Shown here in pieces: positions 43,732-51,526 of a stretch of 64,000 nt of DNA. A model generated the notes under the pieces. It worked only from the letters and a program-made list of their open reading frames with translations. It was not told the DNA's origin and made no database searches. The DNA is taken from NCBI GenBank assembly GCA_036844945.1, contig DAIUEV010000003.1:1-64000 (forward strand), in the 5' to 3' direction. The DNA comes from Palsa-461 sp036844945 (GTDB lineage: Bacteria > Actinomycetota > Acidimicrobiia > Acidimicrobiales > RAAP-2). A program made the position numbers and the translations under genes. The number at the start of each line of letters is the position of its first letter. Position 1 is the stretch's first letter.

Positions 43732-44883
43732 GTGATGCGCCGCAGCTTGTTCGCGGAGGAGCACGAGTTGTTCCGAAGCTCGTTCCGGCGCTTCCTCGAC
43801 AAGCACGTGGTCCCCCACCTCGACGCGTGGTCCGCGAACGGGATCATGGACCACGGGGTGTTCGAGGAGGCTGGCCGAGCCGGGTTCCTCGGGTTCGCGG
43901 TGCCCACCGAGTACGGCGGCGGGGGCGTCCGCGACTTCCGCTACAACCTCATACTGAACGAGGAGATCGAGGACGCGGTGGTCGCCGGGCCCGGCCTCGG
44001 CCTCACCCTCCACACCGACATCTGCCTCCCCTACCTCCTCGACCTCACCGACGACGAGCAGAAGGCCCGCTGGTTGCCGGGGGTCGGCGCCGGCGAGCTG
44101 GTCACTGCGATCGCCATGACCGAGCCCGGCGCCGGATCCGATCTCGCCAGCATCGCCACCACCGCACGGCGCGACGGCGACACCTACGTGGTCAACGGCT
44201 CGAAGACCTTCATCACCAACGGGATCAACGCCGACCTCGTGATCCTGGCGGTGAAGACCGACCCGACCGAGCGACACCGGGGGATCTCGCTGCTCGTGGT
44301 CGAGCGCGGGATGGAGGGCTTCGAGCGCGGTCGCAACCTCGAGAAGATCGGGATGCACGCCCAGGACACCGCCGAACTGTTCTTCCACGATGTGCGGGTG
44401 CCGGTGGCGAACCGGCTCGGGGAGGAAGGGGAGGGCTACCGCTATCTGGTGAAGAATCTCGCCCAGGAGCGGCTCTCGATCGCGGTGTCCGGGCTCGCGG
44501 CGGCCCGCGCCGCCCTCGACATGACCGTGGGCTACTGCAACGAGCGGAAGGCCTTCGGCCGGCCCGTGGGGTCGTTCCAGAACACCCGCTTCCGGTTGGC
44601 CGAGCTCGCCACCGAGGTGGAGGTCGGCCAGGCCTTCATCGACCAGTGCACCCTCGCGCTCAACGACGGGGAGCTCAGCTCCGAGGAGGCCGCGATGGCC
44701 AAGTTCTGGTGCACGGAGCTGCAGGGGCGGGCCGTCGATCTCGGGGTCCAGCTGCACGGCGGGTACGGCTACATGGCCGAGTTCCCGATCAGCCGAGCGT
44801 ATGTCGACGCCCGCATCACCCGGATCTACGGCGGGACCAACGAGATCATGCTGGAGATCATCGGCCGCACCCTCGGGACGTAG
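43732..44883 (+). CDS. acyl-CoA dehydrogenase (stand-alone, long-chain type)
   Basis: A 383-residue homomeric-type acyl-CoA dehydrogenase. FAVPTEYGGGGVRD, AMTEPGAGSDLASIATTA, YVVNGSKTFITNGINADLV, ERKAFGRPVGSFQNTRFRL, GGYGYMAEFPISR and IYGGTNEIMLEIIGR are all canonical. The catalytic Glu is in NLAQERLSIA (long-chain/isovaleryl position). Unlike the overlapping pairs elsewhere in the window it has all functional parts itself. GTG at 43732 with GAGGG nine bases upstream. It is a single-gene unit, convergent with the semialdehyde dehydrogenase. Confidence 0.92.
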   Translation: MMRRSLFAEEHELFRSSFRRFLDKHVVPHLDAWSANGIMDHGVFEEAGRAGFLGFAVPTEYGGGGVRDFRYNLILNEEIEDAVVAGPGLGLTLHTDICLPYLLDLTDDEQKARWLPGVGAGELVTAIAMTEPGAGSDLASIATTARRDGDTYVVNGSKTFITNGINADLVILAVKTDPTERHRGISLLVVERGMEGFERGRNLEKIGMHAQDTAELFFHDVRVPVANRLGEEGEGYRYLVKNLAQERLSIAVSGLAAARAALDMTVGYCNERKAFGRPVGSFQNTRFRLAELATEVEVGQAFIDQCTLALNDGELSSEEAAMAKFWCTELQGRAVDLGVQLHGGYGYMAEFPISRAYVDARITRIYGGTNEIMLEIIGRTLGT

Positions 44884-44975
44884 CCATCCCGCCGACATGA
44901 CGAGCGAGGCGCGCCCGCGACTGCGCACGTGCGATCGCCGGCTCGTCGATCGGCCTGTCCTCGGCGCCACCTTCA

Positions 44976-46460
44976 CTACTGGGTCGTCGGGAAGCCGAGG
45001 TTGACCTTGCTCGCCGTGGTGTCGCTCCACCGGGTGGTGACGACCTTCGGCCGGGTGTAGAAGCGGATGCCCTCGGGCCCGTAGATCGAGCTGTCGCCGA
45101 ACAGGGAGGCCTTCCAGCCCCCGAACGAGTGGAAGGCCACCGGCACCGGGATCGGGACGTTGATCCCGATCATCCCGACCGAGACCTCGCGCTCGAAGCG
45201 GCGGGCGGCACCCCCGTCGTTCGTGAACAGCGCCACGCCGTTGCCGTAGGGGCTCGCGTTCACCGTGGCGACGGCCTCGTCGAAGTCACCCACCCGGACC
45301 ACGCCGAGGACCGGGCCGAAGATCTCGTCGTCGTAGACCCGCATGCCCGGCTTCACCTCGTCGACGAGCGAGCACCCGAGGAAGAACCCGTCGTCTCGGC
45401 CCGGCCGGGTGCCGTCGACGACGACCCGCGCGCCCTCGTGCGCCGCCTCCTCGACGTAGGACCGGACCCGGTCCCGGTGGGCACCGGTGATGAGCGGACC
45501 CATCATCGATGCCGGGTCGTGGCCCGGGCCGATGACCACGCCGGGGATCCGCTCGGCGATGGCGTCGACGAGCCGGTCCGCGGCGTTGCCGACCGCGACG
45601 ACGACCGAGATGGCCATGCACCTCTCCCCCGCCGACCCGTAGGCCGCCGATACCGCCGCATCGGCGGCGGCGTCGAGGTCGGCGTCGGGCAGGACCACCA
45701 TGTGGTTCTTCGCGCCACCGAGCGCCTGGACCCGCTTGCCGTGGCTGGTCCCGGTCTCGTAGACGTGCCGGGCCACCGGCGTGCTCCCGACGAAGGAGAC
45801 CGCGTTGACCTCGGGGTGGCCGAGCAGTCCGTCGACCGCGTCGGCCTCGCCCTGGACGACATTCAGGACGCCGTCGGGGAAGCCGGCCCGGTGGAGGAGC
45901 TCGGCGAGCAGCAGCGACGCGGAGGGGTCCTTCTCGGAGGGCTTGAGCACGAAGGTGTTCCCGCATGCGATCGCGTTGGCGAGCATCCACAGGGGCACCA
46001 TGACCGGGAAGTTGAACGGCGTGATGCCCGCGACCACGCCGACCGGATGGAGCACCGTGTGGACGTCCACGCCGCTCGAGACCTCGGAGCTGAACGAGCC
46101 CTTCATGAGGTGGGGGACGCCGCAGGCGAAGTCGACGCACTCGAGCCCTCTCGCGACCTCGCCCTCCGCGTCAGCGATGACCTTGCCGTGCTCGGTCGTC
46201 ACGATCGAGGCCAGATCACTGCGGTGCTGGAGGACGAGCTCGCGGAAGCGGAACATGAGGTTCGCGCGCCGGGTGAGCGGGGAGGCGCCCCATTCCCGGG
46301 CCGCTTCCACCGCCGACGCAACCGCTGCGTCGACCTGGGCGGGCGACGAGAAGTGGACCTGCGCGATCTGCTCGCCCCGGGCGGGATCGAACACCGGGCC
46401 GGTGCGACCCGAGTCGCCCAGCTCGGAATGGCCCCCGACCCAGTTCCCGACGGACTTCAC
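44976..46460 (-). CDS. mmsA: CoA-acylating methylmalonate-semialdehyde dehydrogenase
   Basis: A 494-residue aldehyde dehydrogenase of the MmsA branch. GITPFNFPVMVPLWM and FVGSTPVARHVY bind NAD, and the catalytic Cys is in GSAGERCMAIS. The general-base Glu is replaced by Asn in ALGGAKNHMVV, the mark of the CoA-acylating members that need no hydrolytic water. It converts methylmalonate or malonate semialdehyde to propionyl- or acetyl-CoA. GTG start 13 bases after the amidohydrolase gene, so they form an operon under palindrome site D. Propionyl-CoA from this step can enter the mutase branch at the left of the window. Confidence 0.88.
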   Translation of the reverse strand: MKSVGNWVGGHSELGDSGRTGPVFDPARGEQIAQVHFSSPAQVDAAVASAVEAAREWGASPLTRRANLMFRFRELVLQHRSDLASIVTTEHGKVIADAEGEVARGLECVDFACGVPHLMKGSFSSEVSSGVDVHTVLHPVGVVAGITPFNFPVMVPLWMLANAIACGNTFVLKPSEKDPSASLLLAELLHRAGFPDGVLNVVQGEADAVDGLLGHPEVNAVSFVGSTPVARHVYETGTSHGKRVQALGGAKNHMVVLPDADLDAAADAAVSAAYGSAGERCMAISVVVAVGNAADRLVDAIAERIPGVVIGPGHDPASMMGPLITGAHRDRVRSYVEEAAHEGARVVVDGTRPGRDDGFFLGCSLVDEVKPGMRVYDDEIFGPVLGVVRVGDFDEAVATVNASPYGNGVALFTNDGGAARRFEREVSVGMIGINVPIPVPVAFHSFGGWKASLFGDSSIYGPEGIRFYTRPKVVTTRWSDTTASKVNLGFPTTQ

Positions 46461-46473
46461 GTGGGCGACCGGC

Positions 46474-47643
46474 TCAGACCCGGTAGAGCTTCCGGCCGTT
46501 CTCGCCCAGGATCTTGGCTCGGGCCTCGGGGGACACGGCAGCCAGTTTGGGCTCGACCGAATCGAGCGGTCCGGGGTACAGGCAGGTCGGGTGCGGGAAG
46601 TCCGTCTCGAACAGGATCCGGTCCTCGCCGACCGCCTCGATCATCTGAGACAGCCTGTTGTGGTTGGTCTCGAACCAGAACGTGGCGTAGAGGTTGGTCC
46701 TGAAGTACTCCGATGGCTTCTTCTTGAGCTGGGCGGTCTCCTCCGGCGCGTTCTCGCTCATCTCGTAGTCGAGGGCCTCCAGGATGAAGGGGATCCATCC
46801 GCAGCCGCTCTCCACCGAAACCATCTGGAGGTCGGGGTGCCGGTCGAACATCCCGGTGACGATGAGGTTGGCCACCACCCGGGCGTTGCCAATGAACAGG
46901 AGCGTGCCGCCGAGGGCGAGGCGGGTGTTGGGATGGTGCGACGGCCACGCGTACTTCTCGTACATCGACATGCCCGTCACGCTGGCCCCGATATGGAAGT
47001 GCACCGGCATCCGCAGCTCGCTGCAGGCCTCCCAGAACGGGTCCCAGGCGAGGTTGGCGAGGTCGGGTGCCCCCAGGTCCTGGGGATCGGTGGTCATGTT
47101 GACGCCCCTCGCCCCGAGGGCGGCCACCCTTTTCACCTCGGCGACGCAGCTGTCGATGTTCCAGGCCGGCATCACCGGCAAGGGGAGCAGACGGTTGCCC
47201 GACTCCGCCTGGATCTCGGCCATCCCGTCGTTGTAGATCTCGACCGTCAAGCGAGAGAGTGCCTCGTCCCCCACCATGGCCAGGCTCTGGCCCCCCAGGC
47301 CGATCGAGCTCGGGTAGATGATCTGGGCGTCGATGCCGCACTCGTCCATGACGCCGAGCCGGACCTTCGGGTTGTACGCACCCTCATGGATCTTCTCGAA
47401 CGGCCAGTGCATCAGCGCGATGTCGGCGGACTCCTTGGCGCCGTCCCGGCCGATCACGCCGCCCGAGCCGTGCCGCCCGACCGGATGCCCGTCGAACACC
47501 CACATCGGCTTGCCGTCCACCCGTTCGACCCTCGGCACCCGGTCCTTGACAGCGGCGGGAGCACGGCTCGTGAACAGATCCGGAGGCTCGGACCAATGCG
47601 AGTCGGCGTCGAAAACGAAGAGGCCGTCCGAAGTCGCCATCAT
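46474..47643 (-). CDS. amidohydrolase family 2 protein
   Basis: A 389-residue metal-dependent TIM-barrel protein related to the one at 8646-9863. FDADSHWSEP gives the Asp/His start, PVHFHIGASV an inner barrel His, SVESGCGWIPF a conserved strand, and FETDFPHPTCLYP the terminal Asp. Two adjacent ATG codons (47643, 47640) follow GGGAGGA; spacing favours the second. It is cotranscribed with mmsA, so its product may be a semialdehyde or a precursor of one. Palindrome site D lies 55 bases upstream. The reaction, hydrolysis or decarboxylation, is not known. Confidence 0.85.
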   Translation of the reverse strand: MMATSDGLFVFDADSHWSEPPDLFTSRAPAAVKDRVPRVERVDGKPMWVFDGHPVGRHGSGGVIGRDGAKESADIALMHWPFEKIHEGAYNPKVRLGVMDECGIDAQIIYPSSIGLGGQSLAMVGDEALSRLTVEIYNDGMAEIQAESGNRLLPLPVMPAWNIDSCVAEVKRVAALGARGVNMTTDPQDLGAPDLANLAWDPFWEACSELRMPVHFHIGASVTGMSMYEKYAWPSHHPNTRLALGGTLLFIGNARVVANLIVTGMFDRHPDLQMVSVESGCGWIPFILEALDYEMSENAPEETAQLKKKPSEYFRTNLYATFWFETNHNRLSQMIEAVGEDRILFETDFPHPTCLYPGPLDSVEPKLAAVSPEARAKILGENGRKLYRV

Positions 47644-47698
47644 TCCTCCCTTGCCGGCCGCGCGCGCCGGCGCCGAGGGCCGGACTGTACCACCCGAA

Positions 47699-47714
47699 GA
47701 GAGCGTTCACTCAC
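47699..47714. promoter_or_regulatory. operator candidate, site D
   Basis: GAGAGCGTTCACTCAC matches the consensus palindrome at 14 of 16 positions counting the free centre. It lies 55 bases upstream of the amidohydrolase-mmsA operon, the same spacing as sites A and B. Confidence 0.57.
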
Positions 47715-47894
47715 CCGGGAGTGGCTCATCTTGAATTCATTGGCTTGGCCGCCTGACCGCCGGATCGGCCTGTCCACAACGACTGTTCTCTGCCCGCTGC
47801 CACCCTCAGATTCGGCCGGAAATGAAGACGACGACGTGCGACATGTCATGATCGGGCAACGGGCCGAACGAGCCCTTTGTCTGAGAGGCCAAGT

Positions 47895-48719
47895 ATGAGT
47901 CAGACCGACGGCACGTCCAACCGCGAGGACCAGCTCGCGGTGGTGGAGGTCGAAACTGAAGGTGTCGACGAACACGGGAACATTGTGGTTGATGACGTGG
48001 TCGCCGTGGTGGGTGGTGACGGAAGCGTCATTGCCACCGATGAGACCGTCGTTGAGGTGAGGGCCGGCGGCGAAATTGTCATCGACGAAACGTTCTCGGT
48101 TGTAGGTGACGATGCCGAGATGCACGTCATCGAGGAAGACGTCACGGTGCTGGAACCTTCCAAGGCGGCCAAGAGCGCGCCGACCAAGAAGGCTGCGAAG
48201 CGCGCCCCGGCGAAGAAGGCTGCCAAGCGGGCCCCGGCCAAGAAGGCAGTCAAGAGGACCGTGAAGAAGGCCGCAGCGAGGCGGGCGCCGGCCAAGAAGG
48301 CGGCCAAGCGCGCCCCGGCCAAGAAGGCGGCCAAGCGGGCCCCGGCCAAGAAGGCTGCGAAGCGCGCCCCGGCGAAGAAGGCAGTCAAGAGGACCGTGAA
48401 GAAAGCGGCCAAGCGTGCGCCGGCCCGGAAGGCAGTCAAGAGGACCGTGAAGAAAGCGACCAAGCGTGCGCCGGCCCGGAAGGCAGTCAAGAGGACCGTG
48501 AAGAAGGCCGCCAAGCGTGCGCCGGCCCGGAAGGCAGTCAAGAGGACCGTGAAGAAGGCCGCCAAGCGTGCGCCGGCCCGGAAGGCAGTCAAGAGGACCG
48601 TGAAGAAGGCCGCAACGAGGCGGGCGCCGGCCAAGAAGGCCGCGAAGCGCCCGGCCCGCAAGGCCATGGCGAAGCGAGCTCCGGCGAAGAAGGCTGCCAA
48701 GCGGACCGCTCGCCGCTGA
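47895..48719 (+). CDS. histone-H1-like protein with acidic N-terminal domain
   Basis: A 274-residue two-part protein. Residues 1-89 are very acidic (24 Asp/Glu against two Arg), without a recognisable HU or H1 fold. They show three to four imperfect repeats of 15-16 residues beginning near Gly28, Gly43, Gly59 and Glu75 (pattern G-x-[IV]-[VI]-x-x-[DE]), suggesting a small beta structure. Residues 90-274 are almost only Lys, Ala, Arg, Pro, Val and Thr in PAKKA and VKRTVKKA modules, like the DNA-binding tails of bacterial H1 homologues. ATG at 47895 has GAGAGG upstream. The tail should coat DNA or RNA and compact the nucleoid; the acidic part may self-inhibit or recruit partners. It is unrelated to the catabolic neighbours. 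Confidence 0.8.
   Translation: MSQTDGTSNREDQLAVVEVETEGVDEHGNIVVDDVVAVVGGDGSVIATDETVVEVRAGGEIVIDETFSVVGDDAEMHVIEEDVTVLEPSKAAKSAPTKKAAKRAPAKKAAKRAPAKKAVKRTVKKAAARRAPAKKAAKRAPAKKAAKRAPAKKAAKRAPAKKAVKRTVKKAAKRAPARKAVKRTVKKATKRAPARKAVKRTVKKAAKRAPARKAVKRTVKKAAKRAPARKAVKRTVKKAATRRAPAKKAAKRPARKAMAKRAPAKKAAKRTARR
48381..48614 (+). repeat. 51-base in-frame tandem repeats in the H1-like gene
   Basis: Units start at 48381, 48432, 48483, 48534 and 48585; the first four are complete and nearly identical, the fifth is partial. Each encodes the 17-residue module AVKRTVKKAAKRAPARK. A further copy of the first ten residues starts at 48246. The near identity at DNA level indicates recent expansion, and the copy number may vary between strains or be miscounted in the assembly. 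Confidence 0.9.
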
Positions 48720-49025
48720 CGACCTGTCCCAAACCCGGGGTGTCTACCGGGTCGCAGAAGGAGATGTGAACGACCGCCTGACAGGTTCGGGGATTGCCGG
48801 AACCTCCAGGTCGATCGGTGTGCCGGGGTCGGCGACCGGACAGATGTCCTCTCGCGGGGTCGCCGGCGGGAGAGACCGCTCAGGCCCCATTGAGGGGCCG
48901 AAGCCATAGTCCGGCTTCCGTGAGGCTTGGGGCAAAGGTCACCCATCTGAGGACGTCAACTGCCCTCGCAGGACCCACCAATTGACGAGGACGAGATAAG
49001 GCGTAAGACGACGCCGCGTGGCCGC
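48720..49025. other. 306-base intergenic region without a gene
   Basis: This gap between the H1-like gene and the convergent alcohol dehydrogenase has no convincing coding frame. It contains three inverted repeats: ACCCGG/CCGGGT at 48733-48752 with an eight-base loop, and the two adjacent stem-loops listed at 48883-48918. I see no regulon palindrome in it. Confidence 0.6.
48883..48918. terminator. two adjacent perfect stem-loops
   Basis: GGCCCC-ATTGA-GGGGCC (48883-48899) is followed directly by GAAGCC-ATAGTCC-GGCTTC (48900-48918). Two consecutive perfect 6-bp stems between convergent genes suit a bidirectional terminator; a structured small RNA is an alternative that I cannot support further. 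Confidence 0.42.
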
Positions 49026-50147
49026 CTATTCGAGCTCTGGTGTTGTTGATGTCCGGTGACTGCCTCCGTCACCGATGACGACGGTCCGGACCCCCTCAAC
49101 ACGATTGAGCGCGTCAAGCCCGTTGTTGATGGAGTCGAGGCCGATGCGGTTCGACACGAGCGACCCGAGGTCCACCTTGCCGGCTTCGGCGAGCCCGATG
49201 AAGCGGGGGAAGTCACGGAGAATCTGGGCGTCCCCGAGGACCGAACCCACGATCCGCTTCCCCGAGAAGACCGTCCGGAACGCGGACAGGGTGAGCGTCG
49301 CGTCCATCGGGGGCATCCCCACGAGTGTCACCGTGCCGCCCCGCCGCGCCATGTCGATCGCCTGGGCTATCAGCTCGGCGCTGCCCACCACCTCGAAGCT
49401 GTAGTCGACGCCGCGGCCGTGGGTGAGCTCGCGCACCTGCTCGACGGGATCGCTGGCGACGGGATCGAGGACGTGGGTGGCGCCGATGGCCGTGCTGGCG
49501 TCCCGGCGCTCCGCGGACGGGTCGATGCCGACGATCGTCTTGGCGCCGGCGATGCGGGCCCCCTGGATCACTGACTGACCGACCCCTCCGCACCCGATCA
49601 CGGCCACGCTTGAACCGGGTTGCACCTCCGCGGTGTTGAGCGCGGCGCCGAGGCCGGTCGTCACCCCGCAACCGAGCAGCGCCAGCTGCTCGTCGGCGAG
49701 GTCGGTCTCCACGCCGACGACCGATGCCTCGTGGACGACCATCACCTCTGCAAAGGTCCCGCACCCGCACAAGGCGGTGGCGACCCGGCCGTCCCCGAGC
49801 GCCCAGCGTGGCGTCGTCCGAACGGTGGCGCCGACGTCGCACATGTTCGACTTCGAGTGGAGGCACCACCAGCACGAGCCGCAGGCGGGCGAGACGGAGG
49901 CGAGGACGCGCCCGCCCGCCCGGACACGTCGCACGTCGGAGCCCACCGCCTCGACGAGGCCGCAGCCCTCGTGACCGGGCACGAACGGGAAGGGTGTCGG
50001 CGTCAGGCCCTCGATTGCCGCGAGGTCGGTGTGGCAGATCCCGCTGGCGGCCACCCGGACCAGGACGTCGTTCGGCCCGACCGCCGGAACGGGGAGCTCC
50101 TCGAGGACGAGGGGGCCTCCGACGTCGTACGCGACGGCGACCCTCAT
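49026..50147 (-). CDS. zinc-dependent alcohol dehydrogenase (class III-like)
   Basis: A 373-residue medium-chain dehydrogenase. Catalytic zinc ligands are in GICHTD and PGHEGCG, with the third Cys in LLGCGVTTGLGA. Four structural zinc Cys are in PACGSCWWCLHSKSNMC, the Rossmann loop is VIGCGGVGQSVIQG and the acidic residue after beta2 (VGIDPS) means NAD. It resembles the broad class III/mycothiol-type group and should oxidise an alcohol to an aldehyde. ATG start. It is divergent from the TetR gene, with palindrome site E 69 bases upstream, so it is a likely direct target of that regulator. Confidence 0.9.
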   Translation of the reverse strand: MRVAVAYDVGGPLVLEELPVPAVGPNDVLVRVAASGICHTDLAAIEGLTPTPFPFVPGHEGCGLVEAVGSDVRRVRAGGRVLASVSPACGSCWWCLHSKSNMCDVGATVRTTPRWALGDGRVATALCGCGTFAEVMVVHEASVVGVETDLADEQLALLGCGVTTGLGAALNTAEVQPGSSVAVIGCGGVGQSVIQGARIAGAKTIVGIDPSAERRDASTAIGATHVLDPVASDPVEQVRELTHGRGVDYSFEVVGSAELIAQAIDMARRGGTVTLVGMPPMDATLTLSAFRTVFSGKRIVGSVLGDAQILRDFPRFIGLAEAGKVDLGSLVSNRIGLDSINNGLDALNRVEGVRTVVIGDGGSHRTSTTPELE

Positions 50148-50216
50148 CGGGCCCGGGGAGCTCGCTCGCAGGTCGCCGACGGCCCTCCGTGGCGGAGTGT
50201 CACCCCGTCGACATGA

Positions 50217-50232
50217 GCAAGCACTCGCTCAT
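50217..50232. promoter_or_regulatory. operator candidate, site E
   Basis: GCAAGCACTCGCTCAT is in the divergent region of the alcohol dehydrogenase and TetR genes, 69 bases from the former. On the opposite strand it is nearly site A. A slightly wider symmetry, ATGAGC/GCTCAT at 50213-50232, overlaps it. Confidence 0.52.
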
Positions 50233-50302
50233 CTTAGGGAGTTGTCCGGCGGTGTTCCGAGGCGGTCCGCGGTGCTCGGTGGGTACCTCGAGGCAATGCG
50301 AA

Positions 50303-50318
50303 GCGCGCGAGCACTCAC
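50303..50318. promoter_or_regulatory. weak extra copy of the palindrome near the TetR gene
   Basis: GCGCGCGAGCACTCAC has one good half (CACTCAC, identical to site D) and one poor half. It ends 67 bases before the TetR start and could be an autoregulatory site, but GC-rich DNA gives such partial matches easily. Confidence 0.25.
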
Positions 50319-50385
50319 TATGTCCGCAGGCGGGATGCCCTATCCTTCCGGGCACCATTCCTTGCCGACGCATCGAGGACGGCCC

Positions 50386-51060
50386 ATGCCCAAGCAGTCG
50401 ACGCGGACTCGCCCACTGGTCGACCGCGCGACCCCGCGCCCCCGGAGGCTCACCGCCGAAGCCCGGAAAAGCTCCATCCTGAAAGCGGCCCGGAAGGCCT
50501 TCAGCGAGACCGGCGACGTGAACGGCACGACGATCAAGGTCATCGCCGAGAAGGGCGGGATCAGCGAAGGGGTCATCTACCGGCATTTCGAGAGCAAGGA
50601 GCAGCTCTTCTACGAGGCGGTCGTCGACCCGCTCCGCGAGGCCGTGGACAAGCTGGTCGCGGCGAGCGAGGTGGTCGACCGGGACGAGCCGCTCAACCCC
50701 GAGCGCCAGCTCGAGACCCTGAACGGCCTCTACCGCCAGCTGATCTCGACCCTGGAGGAGGTCCTGCCCCTCCTCGGGCTGGTCCTGTTTGGCGACCCGC
50801 AGGTCGCCCGTCGGTTCTACAAGGAGAACCTCGTCGTGGCGATGGACCGTCTGGCCGACGCGTGGCGGGACGTGGAGCGCCGCTACGGGCTCGATTTCGA
50901 GGCCTCCGACATCTCGGCCCGGGCCGTGATGGGGATCGCGCTGACCCTCGCGCTCGAGAGCCACCACAACCCCCGCTTCGACCGCGACCGGGCGGTCCGG
51001 CTGGCCACCGAGGGAACGATCAAGGGGTTCTTCCCCCCGTTCTCGCCCGGGACCCGCTGA
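50386..51060 (+). CDS. TetR-family regulator, candidate controller of the palindrome regulon
   Basis: A 224-residue TetR protein. The helix-turn-helix is at about residues 45-75 (TTIKVIAEKGGISEGVIYRH, then FESKEQLFYEAVV), followed by an all-helical ligand domain. ATG at 50386; the frame is open upstream but the family fold starts about residue 25. It is divergent from the alcohol dehydrogenase, with palindrome site E and a weak copy between them, and it is followed by a SnoaL-like and an SDR gene. It is the only TetR gene within the 31-55 kb block where the shared palindrome occurs, which makes it the best candidate regulator; this is inference. Confidence 0.87.
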   Translation: MPKQSTRTRPLVDRATPRPRRLTAEARKSSILKAARKAFSETGDVNGTTIKVIAEKGGISEGVIYRHFESKEQLFYEAVVDPLREAVDKLVAASEVVDRDEPLNPERQLETLNGLYRQLISTLEEVLPLLGLVLFGDPQVARRFYKENLVVAMDRLADAWRDVERRYGLDFEASDISARAVMGIALTLALESHHNPRFDRDRAVRLATEGTIKGFFPPFSPGTR

Positions 51061-51109
51061 GGAGCGCGGTCGTCCTCGTCGGCTGGGACAACGGGTTCGG
51101 GGCTGATCA

Positions 51110-51526
51110 GTGGGCGGCAACTTCGATGTCGTGGAGGAGCTGCAGCGACGCTTCCGCGCCGGTGACTGGGACGGCGCCTTCGCGCTGTTCCATCCCGAGT
51201 TCTCCATCGAGCAACCCGAGTCGTTGCCCCACGGCGGCCGGCACCGCGGACCAGAGGGCATGCGGGAGATGACCGCGACGTTCGCATCGCACTGGACACG
51301 GACGATCTCCGAGCCGGTGGTCCGGGGTTGCGACGACGCGGTGGTGCAGCTGACCACCCAGACATGGACGTCCATCCAGACGGATCGCTCGGCGACCGTC
51401 GACGTCTTCGAGCTCTTCACCTTCGAGGACGGTCTCATCCGCGAGATCCGGGTGTTCCAGCAGGACACCCACGCCCTGCTCGGGACCCTCGGGCCCAAGA
51501 TGGATGGTGGTGGTACCGGTGGCTGA
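51110..51526 (+). CDS. SnoaL/NTF2-like small protein
   Basis: A 138-residue protein of the NTF2 fold: VVEELQRRFRAGDWDGAFAL forms the N-terminal helices, FHPEFSIEQPESL the first strand, and DVFELFTFEDGLIREIRVFQ the closing sheet. Family members are isomerases, cyclases, dehydratases or hydroxylation helpers for small ring compounds, and many are uncharacterised. GTG start, 49 bases after the TetR gene, and overlapping the start of the SDR gene, so the three are an operon. No catalytic residues can be assigned by eye. Confidence 0.75.
   Translation: MGGNFDVVEELQRRFRAGDWDGAFALFHPEFSIEQPESLPHGGRHRGPEGMREMTATFASHWTRTISEPVVRGCDDAVVQLTTQTWTSIQTDRSATVDVFELFTFEDGLIREIRVFQQDTHALLGTLGPKMDGGGTGG

Noticed and set aside
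48381..48614. Regular repeats considered as a CRISPR-like array
   Set aside because: Units are directly adjacent without spacers, in frame, and code for a clear Lys/Ala-rich module.
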